Positions 8,415 to 15,535 of a stretch of 27,970 bases of DNA are shown in pieces. This stretch comes from Candidatus Accumulibacter propinquus. Lineage in GTDB: Bacteria > Pseudomonadota > Gammaproteobacteria > Burkholderiales > Rhodocyclaceae. Location: assembly GCA_016714935.1 (NCBI GenBank), contig JADKBU010000059.1, forward strand, positions 1-27,970. The letters are read 5' to 3'. The notes under the pieces are model-generated. The model worked only from the letters and a program-made list of their open reading frames with translations. It did not search any database and was not told the DNA's origin. Each line of letters opens with the position of its first letter. Positions within the stretch are counted from its first letter, which is position 1. The translations under genes were made by a program, and so were the position numbers.

Positions 8415-8900
8415 TCAGCGCAGATTGCCGATCTCTTTCTGGATGGCTTCGATGTTGCGCTGGTGCAAGGCCACCTTGTCGCGGTACTGCTGGATACGCT
8501 CCTGCACCTTGCCACCGCTGATCGCACCACCCTGCATACGTTCGCTGGGCAGGACGATTCCTTCCTGTTCGGCGAGGTCCTTCTTCGCCTGCTCGGCATT
8601 TTTCTGCTCGGCGGCCAATTCGCCCTCGAGAATGCGTCGGCGGTCGCCATCGCGCGACTTCTGCGTCTGATCGTCCACTTTCGGGAAGCCGGGAGGCGTC
8701 GCCACGCGAGCCGCCGGCGGTTTCGCAGCCGGCGCGAGATTGACCGGGTCGAGAACAAGCTTCCTGCAGCTCTTGGTCGGCACATTGGAGTAGGTGATAC
8801 GCCCGTCACCGTCGGCACACTTGTAGATGTCCTGCGCGTGCACGGGTACGGTGACCAGCAACGGGAGTGCGATCGAAAGACACAGGTCTTGCAGTTTCAT
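8415..8900 (-). CDS. Secreted DUF4124 domain protein with coiled-coil tail
   Basis: The product has 161 residues from ATG 8900. An N-terminal signal peptide (MKLQDLCLSIALPLLVTVPVHA, cleavage expected before QDIYKC) is followed by a DUF4124 domain: IYKCADGDGRITYSNVP with the later KSCRKL cysteine. Next come a Pro/Ala-rich linker and an Arg/Glu/Lys/Gln-rich helical segment (about residues 95-160), probably a coiled coil. DUF4124 domains are small periplasmic modules whose function is unknown. The start was chosen because the signal peptide begins there; an AAGGA lies 11 bases upstream. The gene sits between the glnA terminator and ntrB, an arrangement I associate with betaproteobacterial glnA-ntrBC loci. 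No promoter of its own is obvious, so it may depend on read-through past the glnA hairpin. Confidence 0.85.
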   Translation of the reverse strand: MKLQDLCLSIALPLLVTVPVHAQDIYKCADGDGRITYSNVPTKSCRKLVLDPVNLAPAAKPPAARVATPPGFPKVDDQTQKSRDGDRRRILEGELAAEQKNAEQAKKDLAEQEGIVLPSERMQGGAISGGKVQERIQQYRDKVALHQRNIEAIQKEIGNLR

Positions 8901-8985
8901 CGTATTCGTATTCCTTGGTCGCAACCAACTCGCCGGTGGAGACGGGCAAAGCAATACTAACGCGGTGGGAAGACGATCGGTAGAC

Positions 8986-9011
8986 AAAAAAAAGGACGGG
9001 CAAGCCCGTCC
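8986..9011 (-). terminator. Rho-independent terminator of glnA
   Basis: On the minus strand a perfect 8-bp stem, GGACGGGC / GCCCGTCC with a two-base TT centre, is followed directly by eight T residues. It begins 19 nt after the glnA stop codon. It is the only textbook intrinsic terminator found in the window, and it separates glnA from the DUF4124-ntrBC genes. Confidence 0.9.
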
Positions 9012-9030
9012 TCCTCTCTGCGCCGCCTGA

Positions 9031-10446
9031 TCAGCAGCTGTAGTACAGTTCGAATTCCACCGGGTGGGTGGTCATGCGCACCTTGTTGACCTCGTCCATC
9101 TTCAATTCAAGATAGGCGTCGATCCAGTCGTCGGAAAAGACGCCGCCGCGGGTCAGGAACTCGCGGTCCTTGTCCAGCGAGGCGAGTGCTTCTTCGAGGC
9201 TGGCACACACGGTCGGGATCTTCGCATCCTCTTCCGGCGGCAGATCGTAGAGGTTCTTGTCTGCCGGATCGCCAGGATGAATCCGGTTTTGAATGCCATC
9301 GAGGCCGGCCATCAGCAGTGCCGAGAAGCACAGGTAGGGATTGGCGATCGGGTCCGGGAAGCGCGTTTCGATGCGCCGCGCCTTGTCCGAAGCCACATGC
9401 GGCACGCGGATCGAAGCCGAGCGGTTCTTGGCCGAATAAGCGAGCTTGACCGGCGCCTCGTAGTGCGGGACCAGCCGCTTGTACGAATTCGTGCCGGGAT
9501 TGGTGATCGCGTTCAGCGCCTTGGCGTGCTTGATGATGCCGCCGATATAGAAGAGCGCCATTTCGGAAAGACCGGCATAACCGCTGCCGGCGAAGAGGTT
9601 CTTGCCATCCTTCCAGATCGACTGATGGACGTGCATGCCCGAACCATTGTCGCCAACGATGGGCTTCGGCATGAAGGTCGCGGTCTTGCCGTATTGATGA
9701 GCGACGTTGTGGACCACGTACTTGAGCACCTGCGTCCAGTCGGCGCGCTTGACCAGCGTGCTGAACAGGGTGCCGATCTCGCACTGGCCCGCCGTGGCGA
9801 CTTCGTGGTGGTGCACTTCGACCGGGACGCCGACCGTTTCGAGCGTCAGGACCATCGCCGAGCGGATGTCGTGCAGGCTGTCGACCGGCGGCACCGGGAA
9901 GTAGCCGCCCTTGATCCCTGGACGGTGACCGGTTCCACCCTCACCTTCGGTTTTTTCGCCACTCGTCCAGGCGGCTTCCTGCGAAAAGATTTTCAGGGTG
10001 CAGCCGGACATGTCGACGCTCCAGGACACCGAATCAAAGATGAAGAATTCGGGTTCCGGTCCAAAATAAGCGGTGTCACCAATGCCACAGGACTTCAGGT
10101 AGGCTTCGGCACGCTTGGCGATCGACCGCGGATCCCGGTCGTAGCCACGGCCATCGGCAGGATCAACCACGTCACAGGTGAGGACGAGCGTCGTCTCATC
10201 GAAGAAAGGATCAATGTACGCGGTGCTCGGATCGGGCATCAACTGCATGTCCGAAGCCTGAATGCCTTTCCAGCCGGCGATCGACGAACCATCGAAAGCG
10301 TGGCCGTTCTCGAACTTGTCTTCGTCGAAAGCGCTGACCGGCACGGTCACGTGCTGTTCCTTGCCACGGGTGTCTGTGAAACGAAAGTCGACGAACTTCG
10401 CCTCGTTTTCCTTGACCATATTGATGACGTCTTGCGGGCTTGCCAT
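9031..10446 (-). CDS. glnA: Glutamine synthetase type I
   Basis: GlnA makes glutamine from glutamate, ammonia and ATP as a cytosolic dodecamer and is the main ammonia-assimilating enzyme. From ATG 10446 it has 471 residues, the type I length. Visible hallmarks are FDGSSIAGWKGI, the metal-ligand region GPEPEFFIFD, the ATP-site KPIVGDNGSGMHVHQS, the active-site NPGTNSYKRLVPHYEAP and the C-terminal NLYDLPPEE. The Tyr in the last (residue 400) matches the adenylylation site of enteric enzymes, so GlnE-type control is expected. AGGAG lies eight bases before the start. Expression should respond to nitrogen through the sigma-54/NtrC elements upstream (10515-10641). The gene ends at a strong terminator (8986-9011). 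Confidence 0.98.
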   Translation of the reverse strand: MASPQDVINMVKENEAKFVDFRFTDTRGKEQHVTVPVSAFDEDKFENGHAFDGSSIAGWKGIQASDMQLMPDPSTAYIDPFFDETTLVLTCDVVDPADGRGYDRDPRSIAKRAEAYLKSCGIGDTAYFGPEPEFFIFDSVSWSVDMSGCTLKIFSQEAAWTSGEKTEGEGGTGHRPGIKGGYFPVPPVDSLHDIRSAMVLTLETVGVPVEVHHHEVATAGQCEIGTLFSTLVKRADWTQVLKYVVHNVAHQYGKTATFMPKPIVGDNGSGMHVHQSIWKDGKNLFAGSGYAGLSEMALFYIGGIIKHAKALNAITNPGTNSYKRLVPHYEAPVKLAYSAKNRSASIRVPHVASDKARRIETRFPDPIANPYLCFSALLMAGLDGIQNRIHPGDPADKNLYDLPPEEDAKIPTVCASLEEALASLDKDREFLTRGGVFSDDWIDAYLELKMDEVNKVRMTTHPVEFELYYSC

Positions 10447-10468
10447 TGCGGAGTCTCCTGAACAGGTT

Positions 10469-10483
10469 GCCGGTTCAACCGGC
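10469..10483 (-). other. Inverted repeat in the glnA 5' leader
   Basis: GCCGGTT and AACCGGC are perfect 7-bp arms around a single central base. Two further pairs are possible beyond a mismatch. The element lies between the predicted sigma-54 transcription start (about 10503) and the glnA Shine-Dalgarno (10455-10459), so it would be in the untranslated leader. With only one unpaired base a tight hairpin must open some pairs. A protein-binding palindrome is equally possible. Confidence 0.4.
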
Positions 10484-10514
10484 GACAATAGAACAATAAG
10501 TGCGCGGGGGTACT

Positions 10515-10530
10515 AGCAGAAAACGTGCCA
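10515..10530 (-). promoter_or_regulatory. Sigma-54 promoter of glnA
   Basis: On the minus strand the sequence TGGCACgttttCTGCT matches the -24/-12 consensus TGGCAC-N5-TTGCW. The GG and GC dinucleotides have the required spacing. Transcription would begin near 10503, leaving a leader of about 57 nt before the glnA start. The two enhancer-like sites upstream support the call. Confidence 0.85.
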
Positions 10531-10594
10531 AACCATGCCCTGCTGAGCGTTTATTGTGCCACAAGGGTCTGGCGCATTATTGGGCTTTTTTAGA

Positions 10595-10611
10595 TGCACC
10601 GCGGCGGTGCG
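10595..10611 (-). promoter_or_regulatory. NtrC-binding site 1 upstream of glnA
   Basis: TGCACC-gcggc-GGTGCG matches the dyad NtrC consensus TGCACC-N5-GGTGCA at 11 of 12 arm positions. Its centre lies about 100 bp upstream of the predicted transcription start, a distance like that of the E. coli glnAp2 enhancer. Confidence 0.85.
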
Positions 10612-10624
10612 TACGAATCCGGGC

Positions 10625-10641
10625 GGCACATTTCTGGTGCG
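10625..10641 (-). promoter_or_regulatory. NtrC-binding site 2 upstream of glnA
   Basis: GGCACA-tttct-GGTGCG is a second dyad, with ten of twelve consensus-type arm bases allowing for degenerate outer positions. Its centre is 30 bp from site 1, close to three helical turns. Paired sites on the same DNA face are the usual enhancer arrangement for cooperative NtrC binding. Confidence 0.75.
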
Positions 10642-10738
10642 TTGCAGGGAGCTGGTTCCGAGCGCTTCTCGGCAGTCATGTGATTTATACTCCTTGCTTT
10701 GATAAACCCTCTTGGGACAGGCTCTCGCCACACACACT

Positions 10739-11188
10739 ATGGGAAAACTGACCGATCTGCTGCAACTTGCGCAGGAACGCGGGCGCGAACTTGGTCTACC
10801 TTATGCCGGCGCCCTGACGCCGCAGGAAGCGCATGCGGTTTGGCGGCTTGCGCCAGGCGCCAAGCTGGTCGACGTCCGTACGCGCGCGGAATGGGATTGG
10901 GTCGGCCGCATACCCGGTGCGATCGAGATTGAGTGGATGAGCTATCCGGATAATCGGCCCAACAGCCATTTCCTGCCGCAATTGAAACAACAGGTCGATC
11001 GTGAGGCGCTGCTGATGTTCATCTGTCGCAGTGGGGCGCGTTCGCACAACGCTGCCGCGCTGGTTGGCGAAGCGCTGCGTAACGACTGCTACAACGTGCT
11101 GGAGGGCTTTGAAGGCGACAAGGATGCCAACGGCCAGCGCGGCCAGTTGGGAGGATGGCGTCACGCCGGCTTGCCATGGCGTAGCTGA
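10739..11188 (+). CDS. Rhodanese-like domain protein
   Basis: A single rhodanese domain of 149 residues. The N-terminal helical part (TDLLQLAQERGRELGLPYAG) leads into LVDVRTRAEWDWVGRIPGAIEI and the active-site loop FICRSGARSHNAA, where the Cys would carry a persulfide. The C-terminal part YNVLEGFEGDKDANGQRG is typical of this bacterial subgroup. Rhodaneses move sulfane sulfur to acceptors such as cyanide or protein thiols; the physiological acceptor is not evident. ATG 10739 was chosen. A TTG at 10712 is in frame but neither has a clear ribosome site. It is transcribed divergently from glnA and leads a run with nadA (55 nt downstream). NadA is an iron-sulfur enzyme, so a sulfur-handling link is plausible but unproven. 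Confidence 0.88.
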   Translation: MGKLTDLLQLAQERGRELGLPYAGALTPQEAHAVWRLAPGAKLVDVRTRAEWDWVGRIPGAIEIEWMSYPDNRPNSHFLPQLKQQVDREALLMFICRSGARSHNAAALVGEALRNDCYNVLEGFEGDKDANGQRGQLGGWRHAGLPWRS

Positions 11189-11243
11189 ACCTTTTGCCGC
11201 CAGCCCGGTCTGGCTTCCTGGACATCGAATTGAGTATTACCGC

Positions 11244-12341
11244 ATGCAAACCTCGACCATCAGCTTCGACAGTTTCAACCACCTCCAGGACGATGCCTGT
11301 CACCAGCGCATCCGCGTTGCCCGTGAGCGGCTCGGCCGGGAGGCGGTGCTGCTCTGCCATCACTACCAACGCGCCGACGTGTATCAATACGCCGACCTGA
11401 CGGGCGACTCGCTGAAACTCTCGCGTCTCGCCTCACAAACCGATTCCCGCTACATCGTGTTTTGCGGTGTGCACTTCATGGCCGAAGTCGCCGACATCAT
11501 GTCGAAGCCGGAGCAGGTGGCGATCCTGCCGGATCTGGCGGCGGGCTGTTCAATGGCGGACATGGCCAACCTGGCCAAGGTCGAACGCTGCTGGCGTGAA
11601 CTCGGCGAGGTCCTGGACGCCGAGCAGGAAGTCACGCCGGTGACCTACATCAATTCGGCCGCCGATCTCAAAGCCTTTTGCGGCGCGCACGGCGGCATCG
11701 TATGTACCTCGTCCAACGCCGGCACGATTGCCGCCTGGGCGTTCGAGCGGCGCCAGAAGATTCTTTTCTTTCCTGACCAGCACCTCGGGCGCTGGACCGG
11801 CTTCAAGATGGGAATTCCGCTCGATGAGATGATGGTCTGGGACCCCGATCTCGAAAACGGTGGGCTCACCAGCGAGCAGATCCGGCGAGCCAGGCTGCTG
11901 CTCTGGAAAGGCCATTGCTCGGTACATCAGATGTTCCAGCCGGCGCACATCATGCGTTTCCGCAACCATTACCCGGAGGGTCTGGTGATTGCCCATCCCG
12001 AGTGCAGCTTCGAGGTGTGCCGGCAATCGGATTTCGTCGGCTCGACGGAACACATCGTCCGGACGATCAAGGAGGCCGCGCCGAATACGCGCTGGCTGGT
12101 CGGCACCGAGCTCAATCTCGTCAACCGTCTGGCTGAAGAGGTCAGGCACGAGGGCAAGATCGTGCAGTTCATGGCACCGACGGTCTGCATGTGTTCGACG
12201 ATGCAGCGCATCGACCCGCAGCACCTGGCATGGACGCTCGAGAATCTGGCCGATGGCAAGGTGGTCAACCAGATTCGGGTTCCGGAGCACGAGAAAGACC
12301 TGGCCAGGCTGGCGCTGGACAGGATGCTGGCCGTATCCTGA
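11244..12341 (+). CDS. nadA: Quinolinate synthase NadA
   Basis: NadA condenses iminoaspartate with dihydroxyacetone phosphate to quinolinate, the second step of de novo NAD synthesis, using an oxygen-sensitive [4Fe-4S] cluster. The 365-residue product shows LCHHYQRADVYQYADLTGDS near the N-terminus, FCGVHFMAE, and the three regions that hold cluster cysteines: AGCSMAD (C102), KGHCSVH (C225) and VCMCSTMQ (C315 or C317). FFPDQHLGRW and HPECSFEV are also family features. The start ATG 11244 is set by the family N-terminus. The frame is open upstream but that overlaps the rhodanese gene. Only a weak ribosome site (TTGAG) is seen. It is followed after 19 nt by the yffB-like gene. Confidence 0.96.
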   Translation: MQTSTISFDSFNHLQDDACHQRIRVARERLGREAVLLCHHYQRADVYQYADLTGDSLKLSRLASQTDSRYIVFCGVHFMAEVADIMSKPEQVAILPDLAAGCSMADMANLAKVERCWRELGEVLDAEQEVTPVTYINSAADLKAFCGAHGGIVCTSSNAGTIAAWAFERRQKILFFPDQHLGRWTGFKMGIPLDEMMVWDPDLENGGLTSEQIRRARLLLWKGHCSVHQMFQPAHIMRFRNHYPEGLVIAHPECSFEVCRQSDFVGSTEHIVRTIKEAAPNTRWLVGTELNLVNRLAEEVRHEGKIVQFMAPTVCMCSTMQRIDPQHLAWTLENLADGKVVNQIRVPEHEKDLARLALDRMLAVS

Positions 12342-12360
12342 GACAAACCGGGGGCAGGGC

Positions 12361-12738
12361 ATGCACGGCAAGCTGCAGCAGGTCGTCCGTATCTACGGGA
12401 TCAGGAACTGCGACAGCATGAAGAAGGCCTTCGTCTGGCTGGCGGAGCATGCTGTGGCCTGTGACTTCGTTGACTATCGCCAGGCGGCGCCAACCGCCGC
12501 GCAACTGGCCGACTGGAACCTCCGCGTCGGCTGGAAAGCCCTGCTCAACACGCGCGGCACGACCTGGCGGCGGCTCGGCGAGGAAGACCGTGCCGACGTC
12601 GACGAAGCCCGGGCGCTGACGCTGATGGCCAGGCATCCAAGCCTGATCAGGAGACCGGTAATCGACACCGGTACGGCCTTGCTGGTCGGATTCGACCCGG
12701 ACCGTTATGCCGAAGAACTGTTGGGAAAAGGACCATGA
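12361..12738 (+). CDS. ArsC/Spx-family reductase, YffB type
   Basis: A thioredoxin-fold protein of 125 residues. It has VRIYGIRNCDSMKKAFVWL with a single N-terminal cysteine in a CDSMKKA motif rather than a CxxC pair. FVDYRQAAPT and the C-terminal RRPVIDTGTALLVGFDPDRY, typical of the YffB branch, are also present. Members are thought to act as glutathione-dependent thiol reductases. Arsenate reduction is not implied by the family alone, and no ars genes are nearby. The gene is 19 nt after nadA and its stop overlaps the hslO start by 4 nt (ATGA), so translation of the two is probably coupled. Its partner in redox homeostasis may be the Hsp33 encoded next. Confidence 0.88.
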   Translation: MHGKLQQVVRIYGIRNCDSMKKAFVWLAEHAVACDFVDYRQAAPTAAQLADWNLRVGWKALLNTRGTTWRRLGEEDRADVDEARALTLMARHPSLIRRPVIDTGTALLVGFDPDRYAEELLGKGP

Positions 12739-13616
12739 CCGGGACCATGACCGACGATTGCCTGCATCGTTTCCTGTTCGACGATCTGGACATTCGCGGC
12801 GCACTGGTGCGCCTCGGTCCGGCGTGGAGGGCGATGATCGAGAACCGTGCCTACCCTGCACCGGTTGCCCAGCTGCTGGGTGAAATGAGCGCCACGACCG
12901 TGCTCCTGGGTGGCCAGCTCAAGCAGCCCGGGCGCCTGACCATCCAGATGCGAGGCAGCGGACCCATCGCCCTGCTGGTCATCGACTGCAACGAAGCCCT
13001 GCAGATTCGCGGCATGGCCAAGTGTGCTGAGCAGCCGCAGCCCAGGTCAGGGCTGCAACTGCTCGGGCAGGGGCAATTGCAGCTCTCGCTGGAGACGGCG
13101 TCAATGCGCGAGCCCTATCAGAGCATCGTGCCGCTTGACGGCGAAAGCATCGCCGAGGTCTTCGAGCACTATCTCCGGCAGTCTGACCAGATGCCCGCGC
13201 GCTTCTTCCTGGCCGCTTCGTCGGTGGCGGCAGCCGGACTTTTTCTCCAGAAGTTGCCTACTGCAGCAGAGCGCGACGCCGATGGCTGGGCGCGCGTCGA
13301 AGCGCTGGCGGCGACCGTGCAGGATGCCGAGCTGTTGTCGGTGCCGGCCGAAGAACTGCTGCGCCGCCTGTTCCCGGAGGAAATCGTGCGCCTCTTTCCC
13401 GCGCGGGCGGTGACCCACAACTGTCCCGAGAACTGGGAGAAAGTACGTTCGATGCTGCGCGCCCTCGGGCCCGGCGAAGTCTATGCGGCGTTGCGGGAAC
13501 AGGGCGAAGTCGTCGTCAAGGACGACATCTGCAACCGCGACTACCGTTTCGACGCGCGGGCGATCGACGAACTCTTCCGCGATTCGCCGTCGCCGACGCC
13601 TCCGACGCTGCATTGA
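12735..13616 (+). CDS. hslO: Hsp33-family chaperone with altered zinc-binding motif
   Basis: Hsp33 is a cytosolic holdase normally activated when oxidation releases zinc from four C-terminal cysteines. The 293-residue product has the family N-terminal domain (FDDLDIRGALVRLGPAW, LLGEMSATTVLLGGQLKQPGRLTIQM) and the correct overall length. In canonical members the redox switch reads CxC and CxxC. Here the matching positions read H228-N-C230 and D263-D-I-C266, so the first Cys of each motif is replaced by His and Asp. The surrounding family residues (ENWEKVRSMLRALG, CNRDYRFDA) are kept. A nearby second ATG (12747) is also possible. The chaperone fold looks intact, but the thiol switch may be weakened or lost. 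It is the last gene of the rhodanese-nadA-yffB run. Confidence 0.92.
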   Translation: MTGTMTDDCLHRFLFDDLDIRGALVRLGPAWRAMIENRAYPAPVAQLLGEMSATTVLLGGQLKQPGRLTIQMRGSGPIALLVIDCNEALQIRGMAKCAEQPQPRSGLQLLGQGQLQLSLETASMREPYQSIVPLDGESIAEVFEHYLRQSDQMPARFFLAASSVAAAGLFLQKLPTAAERDADGWARVEALAATVQDAELLSVPAEELLRRLFPEEIVRLFPARAVTHNCPENWEKVRSMLRALGPGEVYAALREQGEVVVKDDICNRDYRFDARAIDELFRDSPSPTPPTLH

Positions 13617-13630
13617 CGGCGGCGAACCGG

Positions 13631-15040
13631 TCAGAGCACCTTGCCGGGATTCATCAAGCCCCGTGGGTCAAGGGCACGCTTGATACCGCGCATCATCTCG
13701 ATTTCTAGCGGGCTCTTGTAGCGCAGAAGCTCTTCGCGCTTCAACTGCCCGATGCCGTGTTCGGCACTGATGCTGCCTCCCAGTGCATGCACCAGATCGT
13801 GGACGATGCGGTTGACCTGCGGTTGTGAGGCCAGGAAAGCCGCATTCTCGCCGGCCTCCGATTTCGACTGGTTGTAATGCAGATTGCCGTCACCGATGTG
13901 ACCAAAGGCGACGATGCGGATCTCCGGAAAAGTCAGCGCGAGCGCCTGACCAGCACGCTCGATGAACTCCGGAATGCGCGAGATCGGTACCGAAACGTCG
14001 TGTTTGATACTCAGGCCTTCGATCTTCTGCGCTTCGCCGATGTTCTCGCGCAAGGCCCACAGACGTCTGGCCTGCTCGCCGTTCTGTGCCAGCACCACAT
14101 CGCTGAGGTCGCCACTGTCGAGTGCCGCGGCAAGGAACGCGGTCAGCGCTTCCCGCAGGGCAGCATCATCCCCGCTTCCGGACAACTCGATCAACAGGTG
14201 CCAGGGGCTTGCCGACAACGCCGGCGACGAGCCTGGCAGGTGTTTGCGGACCAGACCAAGAGCCTCTTCGGAGACCAGTTCGCAGGCCGTCAGGCTGGCG
14301 CCGAAATGCGCCTGCAACTCACCCAGCAAGCGCACCGCGAGTGCCGGAGAGCCGATGGCCAGCCAGGCGGTCACCGTTGCCCGCGGCAAGGGGAAGAGTT
14401 TCAGGACGGCGGCGGTGATGATTCCGAGGGTGCCCTCGGCGCCGATGAACAGATGCTTGAGGTCATAACCGGTATTGTCCTTGCGCAGGCCGCGCAAGCC
14501 ATCCCAGATCTCCCCGCTCGGCAGAACCACCTCCAGGCCGAGCGTCAATTCACGTGTGTTGCCGTAGCGCAGGACCTGCACACCACCGGCGTTGGTAGAC
14601 AGATTGCCGCCGATCTGACAACTGCCCTCGGCGGCCAGCGACAGCGGAAACAGTCGTCCGACCTCGCCGGCTGCCTCCTGCAGTGCCTGCAGGAGGCAGC
14701 CGGCCTCGGCGGTCAGCGTGTTGTTCGCGGGATCGATCGCGCGCACACGGCGGAGCCTGGCAAGGCTGATCAGCACCGCCTGACCGTCAGGCGCCGGCGT
14801 TGCCGCGCCGCACAGGCTGGTGTTGCCGCCCTGCGGCACCATCGCCACGCCAGCCTCGGCGCAGGTGCGTACCACCGCCGAGACGGCGGCGGTGCTTGCC
14901 GGTCGGACGACGCAGATGGCGTTGCCACGGTAGCGACCGCGCCAGTCGCACAGGTATGCGGACATGTCTTCGAGCGACGTCAGCACCTGCTCGGTGCCGA
15001 CAATCTCGGCGAGCTTTGTGATCAGGTTCGCATGTTGCAC
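13631..15040 (-). CDS. FAD-binding oxidase, GlcD/D-2-hydroxyacid dehydrogenase family
   Basis: A 469-residue flavoprotein with an FAD_binding_4 (PCMH) domain and a C-terminal FAD-oxidase domain. It has VVRPASTAAVSAVVRTC, MVPQGGNTSLCGAATP, LFPLSLAAEGSCQIGGNLSTNAGG, GAEGTLGIITAAVLKLFP, then HDVSVPISRIPEF, FGHIGDGNLHYN and SISAEHGIGQLKREEL. Members oxidise glycolate, D-lactate or D-2-hydroxyglutarate; the substrate cannot be read from the sequence. The absence of glcE and glcF nearby favours a stand-alone D-2-hydroxyacid dehydrogenase. The start is the GTG at 15040 with AGGAT six bases upstream; no ATG fits the family N-terminus. It converges on hslO with only 14 nt between stop codons, so no separate terminator is visible. 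A long palindrome lies inside it (14666-14704). Confidence 0.92.
   Translation of the reverse strand: MQHANLITKLAEIVGTEQVLTSLEDMSAYLCDWRGRYRGNAICVVRPASTAAVSAVVRTCAEAGVAMVPQGGNTSLCGAATPAPDGQAVLISLARLRRVRAIDPANNTLTAEAGCLLQALQEAAGEVGRLFPLSLAAEGSCQIGGNLSTNAGGVQVLRYGNTRELTLGLEVVLPSGEIWDGLRGLRKDNTGYDLKHLFIGAEGTLGIITAAVLKLFPLPRATVTAWLAIGSPALAVRLLGELQAHFGASLTACELVSEEALGLVRKHLPGSSPALSASPWHLLIELSGSGDDAALREALTAFLAAALDSGDLSDVVLAQNGEQARRLWALRENIGEAQKIEGLSIKHDVSVPISRIPEFIERAGQALALTFPEIRIVAFGHIGDGNLHYNQSKSEAGENAAFLASQPQVNRIVHDLVHALGGSISAEHGIGQLKREELLRYKSPLEIEMMRGIKRALDPRGLMNPGKVL
14666..14704. repeat. Perfect 18-bp inverted repeat inside the FAD oxidase gene
   Basis: GCCGGCTGCCTCCTGCAG and its exact reverse complement flank the three bases TGC. 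The element codes for AGCLLQALQEAAG in the FAD-binding domain, so it is compatible with a functional gene. A stem of this GC content could fold in single-stranded DNA or mRNA. Confidence 0.9.
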
Positions 15041-15535
15041 AGGCAATCCTTGGACGTAAATCGACGGCCGGCGGGCAAAGCCGATCCGGAATCCACTGCG
15101 GGAAATACTGCACCCGGTCAGCAGTGAGTTTGCCGCCCGCCCGCCGGGCGGCAGCGGTGTCCGCCGACGCCGCATCGCCGCGAGCAACGACGGCGCTGCC
15201 GGTTCGGGTAGAGGCAACGATGGTCGCGCCCGCCTTGACAGAAACCGCGTCGACCGAGGAGACTCCCGGGCAGCTGACAGTATTTCCGGGGAGGGCAGGC
15301 AGATGGTAGCAGGGTCTTTGATAAATCTCGCATTTGGTGCGAAGATCCAGAGCATCCTTATTCCCTATGCAGCCCCCGGGCATTCAATCTTGAACCTCCA
15401 TTTCCAAGTTTTCAACAGTACTCGTCGCGGCCGGCGACCGGATGATTCCACGCTCCACCGTGGTCGGCACCCGGCCGCGCGCGGCTCACGACTGCGTGCG
15501 CGCGCCGCGCAATCGCTGATTACCCGGGGATGGCC
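15041..15535. other. Divergent intergenic region, FAD oxidase / glk
   Basis: This 495-nt stretch separates two divergently read transcription units, so it should hold promoters for both, but no convincing -35/-10 pair was found. A TTGATA at about 15318 has no good partner at 17 bp. One short dyad, TCGCA-tttgg-TGCGA at 15328-15342, could be an operator. The minus-strand frame of the oxidase stays open to 15355, but the encoded sequence has no family resemblance. No RNA gene or repeat was recognised. Confidence 0.5.

Noticed and set aside
7166..8818. A 550-residue version of NtrB
   Set aside because: The extension overlaps the DUF4124 gene in another frame. GTG 8272 with AAGGA at seven bases gives the normal family length.
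10712..10738. TTG start for the rhodanese gene
   Set aside because: It has no ribosome site and adds residues not expected in the family; ATG 10739 is simpler.
13631..15355. A 574-residue version of the FAD oxidase
   Set aside because: The first 105 residues look like random GC-rich coding and no membrane or targeting signal is evident. GTG 15040 has a ribosome site and matches the family start.
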